Assembly: GCF_012641095.1 (NCBI RefSeq) | Contig: NZ_JAAVSC010000006.1 | Span: 46,172-110,171 of the forward strand | From: Lactobacillus sp. HBUAS51381 | GTDB taxonomy: Bacteria > Bacillota > Bacilli > Lactobacillales > Lactobacillaceae | Direction of reading: 5' to 3' | DNA length: 64,000 nucleotides | Shown here: in pieces, positions 27,567-36,319 of the stretch | Layout: every line of letters starts with the position of its first letter | Numbering within the stretch: position 1 is the first letter of the stretch | Notes under the pieces: model-generated | What the model saw: only the letters and a program-made list of their open reading frames with translations | Told to the model about the DNA's origin: nothing | The model's database searches: none | Translations under genes and position numbers: made by a program

Positions 27567-28454
27567 CTATTTCTTTTTATCTAAGTAGTATTTACCCTTG
27601 TAAATCATGTATGAGTTATTCGTATCAATAAGTGCTGTGTGATGTTTTGCTTTTCTTTTTTTAGGATCAGGAAGTTCCATATAGTTTCCAAATATCAATT
27701 TTAAATAATTATCGTAACCAACTGGAACAGGCATTTTTGTATCTTCAAATTTCTTATCAATGGTTGTCTCAAACCACGAAGATTCAAGTGGTCGATAAAT
27801 TGCAGAAAGACCGGTCACTAGTTCTACCATTTTCGGTGTTCCTATTTTAGAGTATCTTACCATTCTCTTTTCGCATCCACGCCAAATTTTATACCTTAGC
27901 TTATTACTTCTGATTAGTGCTAATGGAAGCCACGTCAAAAAGTGAAGAAGTTTCCCCTGATTCTCTGGCAATCTTTGATTGATAAAAATCGAAAAAACAA
28001 TTGCATTCAAACGTTGGCATGTTCGCGCAACAAAACCATCTGCCAGATGGTCCATTGGAATGATATCAACCGCGATCCCCTGATTGACATCTTCTTCTTT
28101 GGTCCGAAAATTAATAAAAGTGGTTTGATCATCATTAATTGTCATTGCTGCATGTCTATAGTTATGCTCACTGTCTGATCGACATAGACTATATTTTGTG
28201 CTTTCAGAATAGTCCCGCCAGTTAGCATACAATTTTTCATAATCTTCTCGGGGCATAAACACATCAACGTCGTCATCCCAGGGAATAAAACCGCCATGTC
28301 GTATCGCCCCAATACTACTTCCTCCACCAAGAAAAAACTTTAGATTATTTGCAACACAAATCTTTTTTAAGTATTTTAATATTTCAAGCTCTTTATTTTG
28401 TAGAGCCTTCATTTGGCTTGGTGTTGCCCGCTCTAAATTCTCAATTACTACCAC
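27567..28454 (-). CDS. LicD family phosphotransferase
   Basis: A 295-residue LicD family protein. Known members transfer phosphocholine or polyol phosphates from CDP-linked donors onto glycans. The hallmark nucleotidyltransferase-fold motif IGAIRHGGFIPWDDDVD is at residues 48-64, with its aspartates intact. Start is GTG after AGGAAG. It lies next to the cytidylyltransferase, so the donor is probably the CDP-polyol made by the two neighbouring genes, decorating the repeat unit with a phosphodiester. No choline uptake or kinase genes are nearby, which argues against phosphocholine. Confidence 0.87.
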   Translation of the reverse strand: MVVIENLERATPSQMKALQNKELEILKYLKKICVANNLKFFLGGGSSIGAIRHGGFIPWDDDVDVFMPREDYEKLYANWRDYSESTKYSLCRSDSEHNYRHAAMTINDDQTTFINFRTKEEDVNQGIAVDIIPMDHLADGFVARTCQRLNAIVFSIFINQRLPENQGKLLHFLTWLPLALIRSNKLRYKIWRGCEKRMVRYSKIGTPKMVELVTGLSAIYRPLESSWFETTIDKKFEDTKMPVPVGYDNYLKLIFGNYMELPDPKKRKAKHHTALIDTNNSYMIYKGKYYLDKKK

Positions 28455-28469
28455 TTATTATTCTTCTTC

Positions 28470-29102
28470 CTATCTCGCACCGTCACCTGTAAACACAACT
28501 TTTATAGTCGCCCAAAATACATAAAAATCCATAGAAAAGCCAAAGTGATCAATATAATATCTATCCAATTTAGCCTTTTGGCCTGGATTAATATCATATC
28601 CACCATTTACCTGGGCATAACCGCTCAGACCAGGCTTTATTCGCAAACGTTGCTCAAACCCAGGATACTCGTGTGCAAATTCTTCAGTAAACTCTGGTCT
28701 TTCTGGACGAGGACCAATTAGACTCATATCTCCCTTAATTACTGATACTAACTGAGGCAATTCGTCAATTCTAACCTTCCTTATGAAACGACCAACCTTA
28801 GTAACCCGGGAGTCTTCTTTATCAGCCCATTTTGCTCCCGACTTTTTTTCTGCATTCTGGTACATGGATCTTAACTTCCTAATTCGAATAATTTTACCGC
28901 CAAGACCTACTCTATCTTGCGTGTAAAACACACTACCAGGTGTCTCAATTCTAATTGCAACCATTGCGACAAAAACTATCGGTAAAGTCACAATAAATAA
29001 AATAATTGCAGCTATTATATCTAGTAACCTTTTAACCGGAATGTAATCACTTTTAATTGCTCTTATACTACCAAAACTAAACGCTTCTGTTCTATGTTCC
29101 AT
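28470..29102 (-). CDS. Undecaprenyl-phosphate sugar phosphotransferase (priming glycosyltransferase)
   Basis: Starts the repeat unit by moving a sugar-1-phosphate (often galactose or glucose) from a UDP-sugar onto undecaprenyl phosphate. The 210 residues correspond to the short form: one N-terminal hydrophobic segment (about 27-48) and the catalytic domain with YTQDRVGLGGK, the IDELPQL motif, MSLIGPRPERPEF and KPGLSGYAQVNG. It is next to a UDP-sugar epimerase that may supply the donor. ATG follows AGGAG by ten bases. Confidence 0.93.
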   Translation of the reverse strand: MEHRTEAFSFGSIRAIKSDYIPVKRLLDIIAAIILFIVTLPIVFVAMVAIRIETPGSVFYTQDRVGLGGKIIRIRKLRSMYQNAEKKSGAKWADKEDSRVTKVGRFIRKVRIDELPQLVSVIKGDMSLIGPRPERPEFTEEFAHEYPGFEQRLRIKPGLSGYAQVNGGYDINPGQKAKLDRYYIDHFGFSMDFYVFWATIKVVFTGDGAR

Positions 29103-29115
29103 GCCAGTTCAACTC

Positions 29116-30045
29116 CTATAAGAAATTCCAATACCGACGTAATCCTACAGTGATAGGTACCATCGCCTCATATCCCAGATTACTCAATCGTGTGACATCT
29201 GCTACTGAGTATTTGATATCACCTTTTCGTGGATCTTTATGCACAACAGTAAGCTTTTTTTCACTCACTTTTTCAAAAATACTAATTACTTCGTTCAAAT
29301 CTGTACTAATTCCAGTAGCAACGTTATAGACATATCCATTAGTATTCTCAGAACGAATAAGTAGCATCAATGCTGCAACAACATCATCAATATACACAAA
29401 ATCTCTCGTTTGCTCTCCATCACCAAAAACATTGAACGGGCTTCCCGATGACAAACAGTCCGCAATGATCGATAGGACTCCTGAATATGGTGATTTAGGA
29501 TTCTGTTTCGGTCCATATACATTAAAAAAGCGTGTGGCAACAGTATTTATGCCATACAGCTTTCCATAATTAATAACGAAACGTTCTGTAGCATACTTAT
29601 CAATCGCATATGGTGACAATGGATTAATACGACTCATCTCGCCTTTAGGAAGTTGTGGATCATCGCCATAAACAGCAGCCGATGACGTGAATAAAACTTT
29701 TTTCGGTTTTAAATTATTTTTCCTGATTACTTCTAGCAAAAAAACATCCGCATCTTGATTAACGCGATGTGTACTATATGGATGAACAACTGTATCAGCT
29801 ACGCTAGCAACAGCTGCCATCAAAAATATATATTCAAACTGCTCTCTCACTAATAATTTTTCCATAAAGTCAAAGTCAATAATTGATCTTTGAAAAAAAT
29901 GAACATGTTCAGAACGAGGTAAATTGCTACGCTTTCCCATTGACAAATCATCTACAACATAAACTTCACAATCTTTTTGTACAAGCTTATCTACTAAATT
30001 AGAACCAATAAATCCGGCCCCACCTGTTACTAAAATTTTTTCCAA
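29116..30045 (-). CDS. NAD-dependent UDP-sugar epimerase (GalE-like)
   Basis: An extended SDR of about 309 residues; probably a UDP-glucose/UDP-N-acetylglucosamine 4-epimerase feeding the priming transferase. I favour the TTG at 30043-30045 (reading [17 protein letters not shown]), downstream of TAGGTG; an ATG nine codons earlier (30070-30072) has no ribosome binding site, so the start is uncertain. The glycine-rich motif [10 protein letters not shown] and the catalytic SAAVYGDD with YAIDKYATE (YxxxK) are present. It precedes the priming transferase by 13 bases and follows a 220-bp gap that parts the regulatory genes from the biosynthetic genes. Confidence 0.85.
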   Translation of the reverse strand: MEKILVTGGAGFIGSNLVDKLVQKDCEVYVVDDLSMGKRSNLPRSEHVHFFQRSIIDFDFMEKLLVREQFEYIFLMAAVASVADTVVHPYSTHRVNQDADVFLLEVIRKNNLKPKKVLFTSSAAVYGDDPQLPKGEMSRINPLSPYAIDKYATERFVINYGKLYGINTVATRFFNVYGPKQNPKSPYSGVLSIIADCLSSGSPFNVFGDGEQTRDFVYIDDVVAALMLLIRSENTNGYVYNVATGISTDLNEVISIFEKVSEKKLTVVHKDPRKGDIKYSVADVTRLSNLGYEAMVPITVGLRRYWNFL

Positions 30046-30294
30046 TTTTAAAATCACACCTACTTTGCACATCTTTTTTTGAAACTAATAGATTTTACGA
30101 ACCGTGTAATTCGTATCGAAATAAATATTCAAGTTCCATCCTAACAATATTACCCAATCCCGGAAAACTTGAACAGTGTTAACTTGTAATAATGCACTTA
30201 CAACCTTGATTCAATATGTAGTGACACCAACGAAATATCGTAGTGCCGATAATTAACTTTTTAAACTAATGTGTAACTCATCACACATACCTTT

Positions 30295-31077
30295 TTAAAA
30301 CAACCAGAACTTTCGTTTCTTTTTGATTGTTGAAATTCTGACCATTCGTGATATCGTGACATCATCCCCATTAATAATCGCTTTAGCATTATCGTTAAAT
30401 GTCTTTGCTTGCTGCTCACCAGCTTGCTCAACCAGTTTATTGAACGCCGCATCCATCAAGAAACGGCGACCCTTAAAGTTATGGGCATCGGAAGCAAACG
30501 CAAACCCCAAGTTGGCGTTAATAATCTTAGCCGTTAAACTCTCAACACTCTTCCCAAACACACCGAGGTAAGAGCTATCCGTGAGCTGGGTCAAACAGCC
30601 CATTTCAACAAAATCATACAAACGATCTGGGTCCTTTTGGAAGCCATGATTTCGCTCCGGATGGGCAATCACCGGGGTAATCCCTCGGGCTTGCAATTCA
30701 AAGATCATGTCTTCCGTATATTCTGGAATCCCACTATGCGGTAATTCCAGCAACAGATACCGACCACCTTCGTCCATAAACAGGATATCGTCTGCCTCAA
30801 TTGCCTTCAGCAGATCACCGGTCAGATGAACCTCCTGCCCGGGAAATACCGTTAGCGGAATATCAGCCGCCTCTAACGCGCCCTGAAACGCCGCCGTCTT
30901 CTTTAGCACATCCGCTTTATGGTTCAGGTACATGCCATCCATGTGGTGTGGCGTCACCAGAATATGGGAAATGCCTTGTTGAACTGCAACTCGGGCCATG
31001 GCTAACGACATATCCAAGTCCTTCGACCCGTCGTCGACGCCCGGTAGAATGTGACAATGCAGATCAATTAATCCCAT
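30295..31077 (-). CDS. cpsB: PHP-type tyrosine-protein phosphatase CpsB/CapC
   Basis: A manganese-dependent phosphatase of the PHP fold that dephosphorylates the CpsD tyrosine kinase and so controls polymer synthesis. The 260 residues begin with the metal motif LHCHILPGVDDGS (6-18), followed by the LVTPHHMDGMY, GQEVHLTGDLL and IAHPERNHGFQKD metal or active-site segments, and SDAHNF near 195. The ATG overlaps the cpsD stop codon (TAATG). A gap of about 220 bases follows before the sugar genes. Confidence 0.94.
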   Translation of the reverse strand: MGLIDLHCHILPGVDDGSKDLDMSLAMARVAVQQGISHILVTPHHMDGMYLNHKADVLKKTAAFQGALEAADIPLTVFPGQEVHLTGDLLKAIEADDILFMDEGGRYLLLELPHSGIPEYTEDMIFELQARGITPVIAHPERNHGFQKDPDRLYDFVEMGCLTQLTDSSYLGVFGKSVESLTAKIINANLGFAFASDAHNFKGRRFLMDAAFNKLVEQAGEQQAKTFNDNAKAIINGDDVTISRMVRISTIKKKRKFWLF

Positions 31078-31838
31078 TACTTACCTTCCGTTCCATAATA
31101 ACCACCGTAGTTCCCGCCATAATAGCTCCCACCGTAGTAGCCTTCAGACTTCTGGGCCGTCACCCGGTTCATGATGGCGCCCAGAATGTTCGCGTGAACA
31201 GTTTCCAACAACTGCTTAGCCCGGCGAACCCCATTCTTATCGGCGATCCCTTGCGGAACGACCAGAATGGTCCCATCCACCTGAGCGGCCAGCAGCTGCG
31301 AGTCCGTCACGGTATTGACCGGTGGGGCATCGAAGACGATCAAGTCGTATTGGCCCTCTAGTTCCTTAATCAGCGTCTTAATGCGCTCGCTGCCGAGCAA
31401 TTCCGCCGGGTTAGGTGGAATTGGCCCACTACTGATGACATCTAAGTTGTCAATAATCGTCGGCTGGATAATGTCCGTCAATTGAAGATTGCCGGACAGA
31501 TAATTCGTCAGGCCCGCGCGATTGCTAACGCTAAAGGACTTGTGAACCGTGGGCCGTCGAAGATCGGCGTCCACTAGAATCACCTTAGTGCCTTGATCGG
31601 CCCACGTGACGGCCATGTTGTTACTGACCGTAGACTTTCCTTCGGAGGGTTCCGACGACGTGAATAGGATGGACTTCAGATCCCGCCCAACTGAGGAGAA
31701 CTGTATGTTCGTCCGCACCGTCTTAAATTGCTCTGCAATCTGTCCGGTAGGATTGGTATAGGTAACTAGCCCCACACCATACTTCAGACTCGTATCGTCT
31801 AACTTTTTCTTTCTACGCTTAAACCAAGCCATCTGCAT
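31077..31838 (-). CDS. cpsD: Bacterial tyrosine kinase CpsD/CapB (polysaccharide co-polymerase kinase)
   Basis: A cytosolic BY-kinase that works with the membrane activator CpsC. The 253 residues have Walker A in SSEPSEGKSTV (61-71), Walker A' in VILVDADLRRPT (86-97), Walker B in LIVFDAPP, and a C-terminal tyrosine cluster (YYGGSYYGGNYGGYYG) where autophosphorylation is expected. A basic stretch (KRRKKK) near the start fits contact with the membrane. A second ATG two codons in is equally well placed. It lies 4 bases after cpsC. Confidence 0.94.
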   Translation of the reverse strand: MQMAWFKRRKKKLDDTSLKYGVGLVTYTNPTGQIAEQFKTVRTNIQFSSVGRDLKSILFTSSEPSEGKSTVSNNMAVTWADQGTKVILVDADLRRPTVHKSFSVSNRAGLTNYLSGNLQLTDIIQPTIIDNLDVISSGPIPPNPAELLGSERIKTLIKELEGQYDLIVFDAPPVNTVTDSQLLAAQVDGTILVVPQGIADKNGVRRAKQLLETVHANILGAIMNRVTAQKSEGYYGGSYYGGNYGGYYGTEGK

Positions 31839-31842
31839 TCAC

Positions 31843-32640
31843 CTACACCCTTCTATGCCGTTGTCGTGGTTCGATGCCATCCCGACCATCCGTCACCAAT
31901 ACATCCGGCTCTGAATGATGGAAATGACCGATTCGCTTCTTAACTTCGGCTTGATCAATTTCACTGATAATTCCCAGACCGGTTAGCCCGAGTTCATCCG
32001 TTAGGAAGCTTTCGGTCGTCACAGTTCGATCGGTGACTTCTCTGATAAAAGCCAACACAATGCCCAGTAACAGGCCAGCTACGATTCCAATCAATAGATT
32101 CAACGTCTTCTTGGGACTTACGGCATGGTAGCTTGGCATCGCGCGGGATACGATAGACACGTTATTCACGCTCATCATCTTCACAACTTTTTGTTTGAAG
32201 ACCTTCGCTGTCTCATTGGCAATGGCCGCTGCCGTCTTGGCATCCGTCGCCTTGACCGTTACGGAGAAGACCTGCGAGTTGGTCTCATTACTGATCTTCA
32301 GCGCTTTCCTAATGGCGTCCATGGATCCCGGATAACCCGGATAGCCGCTCACCGTTTTGTTAACGGTCGTGAGAACCGTAGGACTGGTAATAATGTCTTT
32401 GTATGTACTAATCATCTGGACATCGGCCTGTACCTGTTGGAGTTGGGCCCCCTGATTCGCCTGCGAAAGCTTCCGGTTAACCAGAATTTCCGTTGTCGAC
32501 TCGTACTTGGGCGTCATCACGAAGAAAGTGGCAAAGACGGCGACTAAGAAGACCACCACCGTTGTGATTCCAATCATTTTGATGTGTTTCCGCAGAATTC
32601 CCATGATCTGCATCAAGCTTACTGTTTGTTCTGACTCCAT
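31843..32640 (-). CDS. cpsC: Polysaccharide chain-length regulator/kinase activator CpsC (Wzz family)
   Basis: A membrane protein of 265 residues that activates CpsD and shapes chain length. I chose the ATG at 32638-32640 right after TGGAGGAAAGT; the frame runs on 27 codons upstream into the promoter. Two transmembrane segments (about 22-43 and 173-195) enclose an extracellular part; the Wzz domain start MTPKYESTTEILVN and the proline-containing SPKKTLN before the second helix are typical. The cytosolic tail is basic. First gene of the polysaccharide transcript. Confidence 0.92.
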   Translation of the reverse strand: MESEQTVSLMQIMGILRKHIKMIGITTVVVFLVAVFATFFVMTPKYESTTEILVNRKLSQANQGAQLQQVQADVQMISTYKDIITSPTVLTTVNKTVSGYPGYPGSMDAIRKALKISNETNSQVFSVTVKATDAKTAAAIANETAKVFKQKVVKMMSVNNVSIVSRAMPSYHAVSPKKTLNLLIGIVAGLLLGIVLAFIREVTDRTVTTESFLTDELGLTGLGIISEIDQAEVKKRIGHFHHSEPDVLVTDGRDGIEPRQRHRRV

Positions 32641-32711
32641 ACTTTCCTCCAATGTCGCAGTTTGTTTATTAGACTTACTATGTTTCACGCCAAACGAATA
32701 GACCGTTAGAA

Positions 32712-32740
32712 ATAATATCACTACTAGTAGTTAACTTCAA
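32712..32740 (-). promoter_or_regulatory. Main promoter of the polysaccharide locus
   Basis: Minus-strand TTGAAG (32735-32740) and TATTAT (32712-32717) are 17 bases apart, with a 12-bp palindrome ACTACTAGTAGT in the spacer (32720-32731). Repeated TTAAGTT/TTAACTT words lie upstream. The leader to cpsC is about 65 nt. Confidence 0.7.
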
Positions 32741-32913
32741 GAACATCTTTTAAGTTAATTTTAAGTTTTGACTAATGTTGGCGATTTTTTACTAAATTTC
32801 ACTCTCATATTATACCTTAGTCCATTGCCCACAATTAATACATTCTCATTACGTTTTTTCTGTTACATTTTGAGAATTTTTTTGAAATTCGTTCGTTGTT
32901 TTTCTACAGTAAC

Positions 32914-32952
32914 AAAAAGGCACTACCGCAATGAATTCTTGCAGATAGTGCC
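32914..32952 (-). terminator. Terminator of the EPS-proximal LCP gene
   Basis: Minus-strand GGCACTATCTGCAA pairs with TTGCGGTAGTGCC (one bulge) and is followed by TTTTT. It separates this gene from the cpsC promoter downstream. Confidence 0.8.
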
Positions 32953-32974
32953 TGGTCTAAACCTTTAATTCACG

Positions 32975-34051
32975 TTAATAGTTTCCGTTTGGACCGCCGG
33001 TATCTTGTCCCGTATTACCGGTGGTGTTAGCGTTATCAGTCGCCGTGGCGCTGGTCGTTGTGGAACCCGTCGCACTCATATCAGCAATGGAACCGGTCTT
33101 CTTATACGCCAGTCCCAACCCGTTCCGGATATAATTTGTGACCCGCTGTAGTTCGGATTTCGACGCGACCTCCATACTCTGACTGTTGATGGTTTCGCTG
33201 GTCCCCTGCAGGTGGGTGGTCTTGATGTGCTTAGTGGCCGCTAGGTAATTCGTAGCCAGCGCCGTCAAATCATTGAAGGTTAAATCGGTCTGCGTCTGCT
33301 TGGTCAATGAACTGATAAATGATTCATTGAGTAGCGTACTTACCGATCCCGACTTCGCCAATAGGGCCATGATAACCTTGCGTTGCCGCGTTTGCCGGCC
33401 GTAGTCGCCCTTGGGATCATCGTCCCGCATTCGGGCGTAGGCCAGGGCCTTCTTCCCGTTCATGTGGGTCTTGACGCCCTTCTTGAACGTATAACCGCCG
33501 TAGCTAAAGCTCAGGGTCGGTGTCACGGTGACGCCGCCAACCTCGTTAATGATCTTCTCCATGCCGCCCATGTTGATGATGGCGTAGAAGTCAATCGGCA
33601 CATTTAGCATGCTCTGCACGGTCGTAATCGCCGTCTTCGATTTGCCATAAGCGTAGGCCGCATTGATCTTGGAGACGCCGTAATCCTCGTAGCCGGGAAT
33701 CGTCACCGCTGTATCGCGGGGAATACTGGTAATCGTGGTCTTATTGGTCTTGGGATTGATGGTCACCACCATCATGCTATCCGTGCGCCCGGAGAACGTC
33801 CGGCCCAACGCCCCGGTATCGGTTCCCATCAATAGGATTGAGATCGGCTTCTTCCCTGAAAGCTGTGTGTTGACGTTACGTAACTTCTTCGCGCCAGACG
33901 CCTTGTAAGAGGTTTTGACCGTGTCCTTGATACTCTGATACTTATGCATCCCGTACGCCGTTCCCCCCGCTAACAACGCGAGAATCAGCACGATAAAGAT
34001 ATTGCGAATCGGATGCCGTTTCTTCCTTGCTTTGTGTCGTGGTTCCATCAT
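32975..34051 (-). CDS. LytR-CpsA-Psr (LCP) family cell wall polymer ligase, EPS-proximal copy
   Basis: A second LCP protein, 358 residues: basic start, one transmembrane helix (about 16-33), the LCP catalytic domain with LLMGTDTGALGRTFSGRTDS and SIPRDTAVTIP, and a Thr/Asn/Gly-rich tail. It closely resembles the copy at 15167-16213 through the whole catalytic domain, yet uses GC-richer codons like the chromosome flank. It has its own promoter (minus-strand TATAAT at 34132-34137) and terminator, so it is expressed apart from the polysaccharide operon. It likely anchors wall polymers such as teichoic acid or the EPS to peptidoglycan. Confidence 0.9.
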   Translation of the reverse strand: MMEPRHKARKKRHPIRNIFIVLILALLAGGTAYGMHKYQSIKDTVKTSYKASGAKKLRNVNTQLSGKKPISILLMGTDTGALGRTFSGRTDSMMVVTINPKTNKTTITSIPRDTAVTIPGYEDYGVSKINAAYAYGKSKTAITTVQSMLNVPIDFYAIINMGGMEKIINEVGGVTVTPTLSFSYGGYTFKKGVKTHMNGKKALAYARMRDDDPKGDYGRQTRQRKVIMALLAKSGSVSTLLNESFISSLTKQTQTDLTFNDLTALATNYLAATKHIKTTHLQGTSETINSQSMEVASKSELQRVTNYIRNGLGLAYKKTGSIADMSATGSTTTSATATDNANTTGNTGQDTGGPNGNY

Positions 34052-34180
34052 GGTTTGTCTTGACCACCCTTCCAGCCACCCGTGAACTTACCGGATGGTG
34101 TTCATTTTTTCTCTGCTTAACTGACTCGTCCATTATAGGGACCTTTTCTTAACACTTCCTGAGTCCATTACATTCTTAAT

Positions 34181-34215
34181 AAAAAACAAAACGTTGCCGT
34201 CTCTGCAGCAACGCT
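34181..34215 (-). terminator. Terminator after the amino acid permease
   Basis: Minus-strand AGCGTTGC pairs with GCAACGTT, followed by TTTG and TTTTTT; about 30 bases past the permease stop. Confidence 0.75.
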
Positions 34216-34246
34216 TCGATGTTTGGCTTTACATTTTAAGTTCACC

Positions 34247-35659
34247 CTAAGCCGTCTCGCGCCGCACCCGACTGTGATGGTAGCCGTAGCTGACGTAAAC
34301 GATCAGGCCCAGCACCACCCAGATGCCAAAGGCTTCCCAGGTAAATGGCTGGAGCTGCGTCATCAGGTAGACGCAGGCCAGGAAGGATGCAATCGGCAGG
34401 ACCGGATACCACGGCACCTTGAAGGACGTGTCCATATCCTTGAAGCGCTCATCGTGACGTAGGAAGACGATGCCTAAAGACACCATGGCAAATGCCGACA
34501 GCGTCCCGATGTTGACCAGCTCGGCGATCTTATCGATTGGAATAAAGGCCGCGAAGACGCTGGCCACGATGCCGAAGATCCAGGTATTGGCCACCGGCAC
34601 GTGGGTCTTGGGATGGAGCTTCTTGAGCGACGCCGGCAACAGGCCGTCCCGGCTAATGGCGAACAACAACCGTGTGCCCCCGTAGGACATGACGATTAGC
34701 ACTGTGGTCATCCCCACGATTGCCCCAAAGGAGATCACGCCGGCCGCCCAGTCCTGATGAATCAGGTTAAGGGCAAAGGCCACAGGATCGGCCACGCCTA
34801 ATTTGGTATAGTGGACGACCCCGACCAACACGGCGGATAGGCCAATGTAAAGCACGGCCGCCACCAACAGCGACGAGATAATCCCGATTGGCATGTTGCG
34901 CTTGGGATTCTTGACCTCTTCACTGGCCGTCGACACGGCATCGAACCCGATGTAGGCGTAGAAGGCCACCGCGGCCCCCTTGAAGACGCCGTGGGTCCCA
35001 AATGGTAGGAACGGGCGGTAGTTGGCCGGCTTCACGTAAAAGATGGCAATGGCGATGAATAGAAGAATCACTAAAATTTTAACAATGACCATAATGTTAT
35101 TAATGCGGGCCGACTCCCGAATGCCCTTGGACAGCAGCGCCGCCACCAGCATCGTAATCAGGAGGGCGACGATATCAATGCCCCCACCCTTGACGCCAGC
35201 GGTTCCGGCCGCGGCCTGGAAGAACGCCGGTAATTTAATCCCGAAGCCGCCCATGAGGTTCTGGAAGTAAGACGACCAGCTCACGGCCACGGACGACACG
35301 GCAAAGAGGTACTCGGAGATTAACGCCCAGCCCAAAATCCAGGCCACGAATTCGCCGAATACGGCGTAGACATAGGTATAGGCACTCCCCGCCAGCGGAA
35401 TCGTCGACGAAAACTCTGAATAACACAGGGCCGCCATGGCGCAAACAATCACCGCAATGACGTAGGAGAGCATGACGCTCGGCCCGGTATAGTTGGCGGC
35501 AATCAGCCCGGGCGTGATAAAGATCCCGGAGCCGACGATCGCCCCAATTCCCATGGTGGTCAGACTGAACGCGGTTAAGGTCTTCTCCAACCCCGTTTTC
35601 TTGTACAAGTCGGTCTGCACCTGCTTCTTGATGAATAGTTGTAGTGGCTGTTTGGCCAT
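34247..35659 (-). CDS. APC-family amino acid permease
   Basis: A 12-helix cytoplasmic membrane transporter of the amino acid-polyamine-organocation superfamily, cationic amino acid transporter-like (YfnA/CAT group). The 470 residues include the conserved first helix GAIVGSGIFITPG (about 38-50), the AFYAYIGFDAVSTASEEVKNPKRNMP region (about 230-255) and YGGTRLLFAISRDGLLP. The ATG follows AAGGAGGAG. It is a single-gene unit with promoter and terminator. The substrate is not fixed by sequence. Confidence 0.9.
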   Translation of the reverse strand: MAKQPLQLFIKKQVQTDLYKKTGLEKTLTAFSLTTMGIGAIVGSGIFITPGLIAANYTGPSVMLSYVIAVIVCAMAALCYSEFSSTIPLAGSAYTYVYAVFGEFVAWILGWALISEYLFAVSSVAVSWSSYFQNLMGGFGIKLPAFFQAAAGTAGVKGGGIDIVALLITMLVAALLSKGIRESARINNIMVIVKILVILLFIAIAIFYVKPANYRPFLPFGTHGVFKGAAVAFYAYIGFDAVSTASEEVKNPKRNMPIGIISSLLVAAVLYIGLSAVLVGVVHYTKLGVADPVAFALNLIHQDWAAGVISFGAIVGMTTVLIVMSYGGTRLLFAISRDGLLPASLKKLHPKTHVPVANTWIFGIVASVFAAFIPIDKIAELVNIGTLSAFAMVSLGIVFLRHDERFKDMDTSFKVPWYPVLPIASFLACVYLMTQLQPFTWEAFGIWVVLGLIVYVSYGYHHSRVRRETA

Positions 35660-35698
35660 TGCGACTCCTCCTTCCGCCCATATAATGAGAATTTGATA

Positions 35699-35741
35699 AG
35701 ACTAATTATTATAGTCTAATTTTTGTTAGGTAGAATGTCAA
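35699..35741 (-). promoter_or_regulatory. Permease promoter with inverted repeat
   Basis: Minus-strand TTGACA (35736-35741) is 17 bases from TAGACT (35713-35718); a TATAAT lies 5 bases further on. AGACTA...TAGTCT (35699-35717, 7-base spacer) overlaps the -10 and could be an operator. Confidence 0.55.
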
Positions 35742-35963
35742 GGTGAAATTACCGGTGAAACCGCATTCTGTCGGGATTTCACGCTATTTTTCGCTGACTC
35801 GGACCACCACTTTGGCAAATCACGAGATTCACAGAACCCACCAGCCATCGGTGACACGTCCGTTTATCCTGGCTTAAAATTTTTGACCGGGTCCGACGCC
35901 AGATTTACCGCGGGTTTCTCCCCGGTCGCACGACTAAATTCTCGTGAAATTCTAATTTTCTTA

Positions 35964-35991
35964 TTTACAAATTTGAAAAAGGTGCTAGGAT
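35964..35991 (+). promoter_or_regulatory. Candidate asnA promoter
   Basis: TTTACA (35964-35969) and TAGGAT (35986-35991), 16-base spacing, just upstream of the T-box leader. Confidence 0.5.
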
Positions 35992-36011
35992 TAAGCCCAT
36001 AAGATAAAAAA

Positions 36012-36285
36012 CGGAGGAAAGACGAGTACGGTTAGTCAGCCTGCCAGTGAGTTGGGACCTAGTGCAAACCCAATCAGTGCCTGACTAGTCGGAATAACAC
36101 TTTCTTAGTTGCTTCCTGAAACGCGTGAGCGCGGTAGGGTTAGCCGTCAACCGGTACGTTACCATCGGTAGAGTATGTTTGTACTCTAATTGAGCTGGCC
36201 CATTTCTAGAGTGGGCAACTTGGGTGGTACCGCGAAAGTTTTTTCGTCCCTTGATAACACAAGGGATGGAAAAACTTTTTTTATT
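36012..36285 (+). promoter_or_regulatory. T-box leader (tRNA-Asn sensing) of asnA
   Basis: The T-box GGGTGGTACCGCG lies at 36222-36234. Stem I has AGTA at 36025-36028 opposite GGAAT, and the specifier loop then reads AAC (36096-36098, an Asn codon) followed by A; GTTAGTCAG pairs with CTGACTAG to close the stem. The terminator AAAGTTTTTTCGTCCC / GGGATGGAAAAACTTT with a T run ends near 36285. Uncharged tRNA-Asn would stabilise the antiterminator and turn on asnA. Confidence 0.88.
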
Positions 36286-36319
36286 TTATCTCAAACCTAA
36301 ACCCAAAGGAGATCATCTT

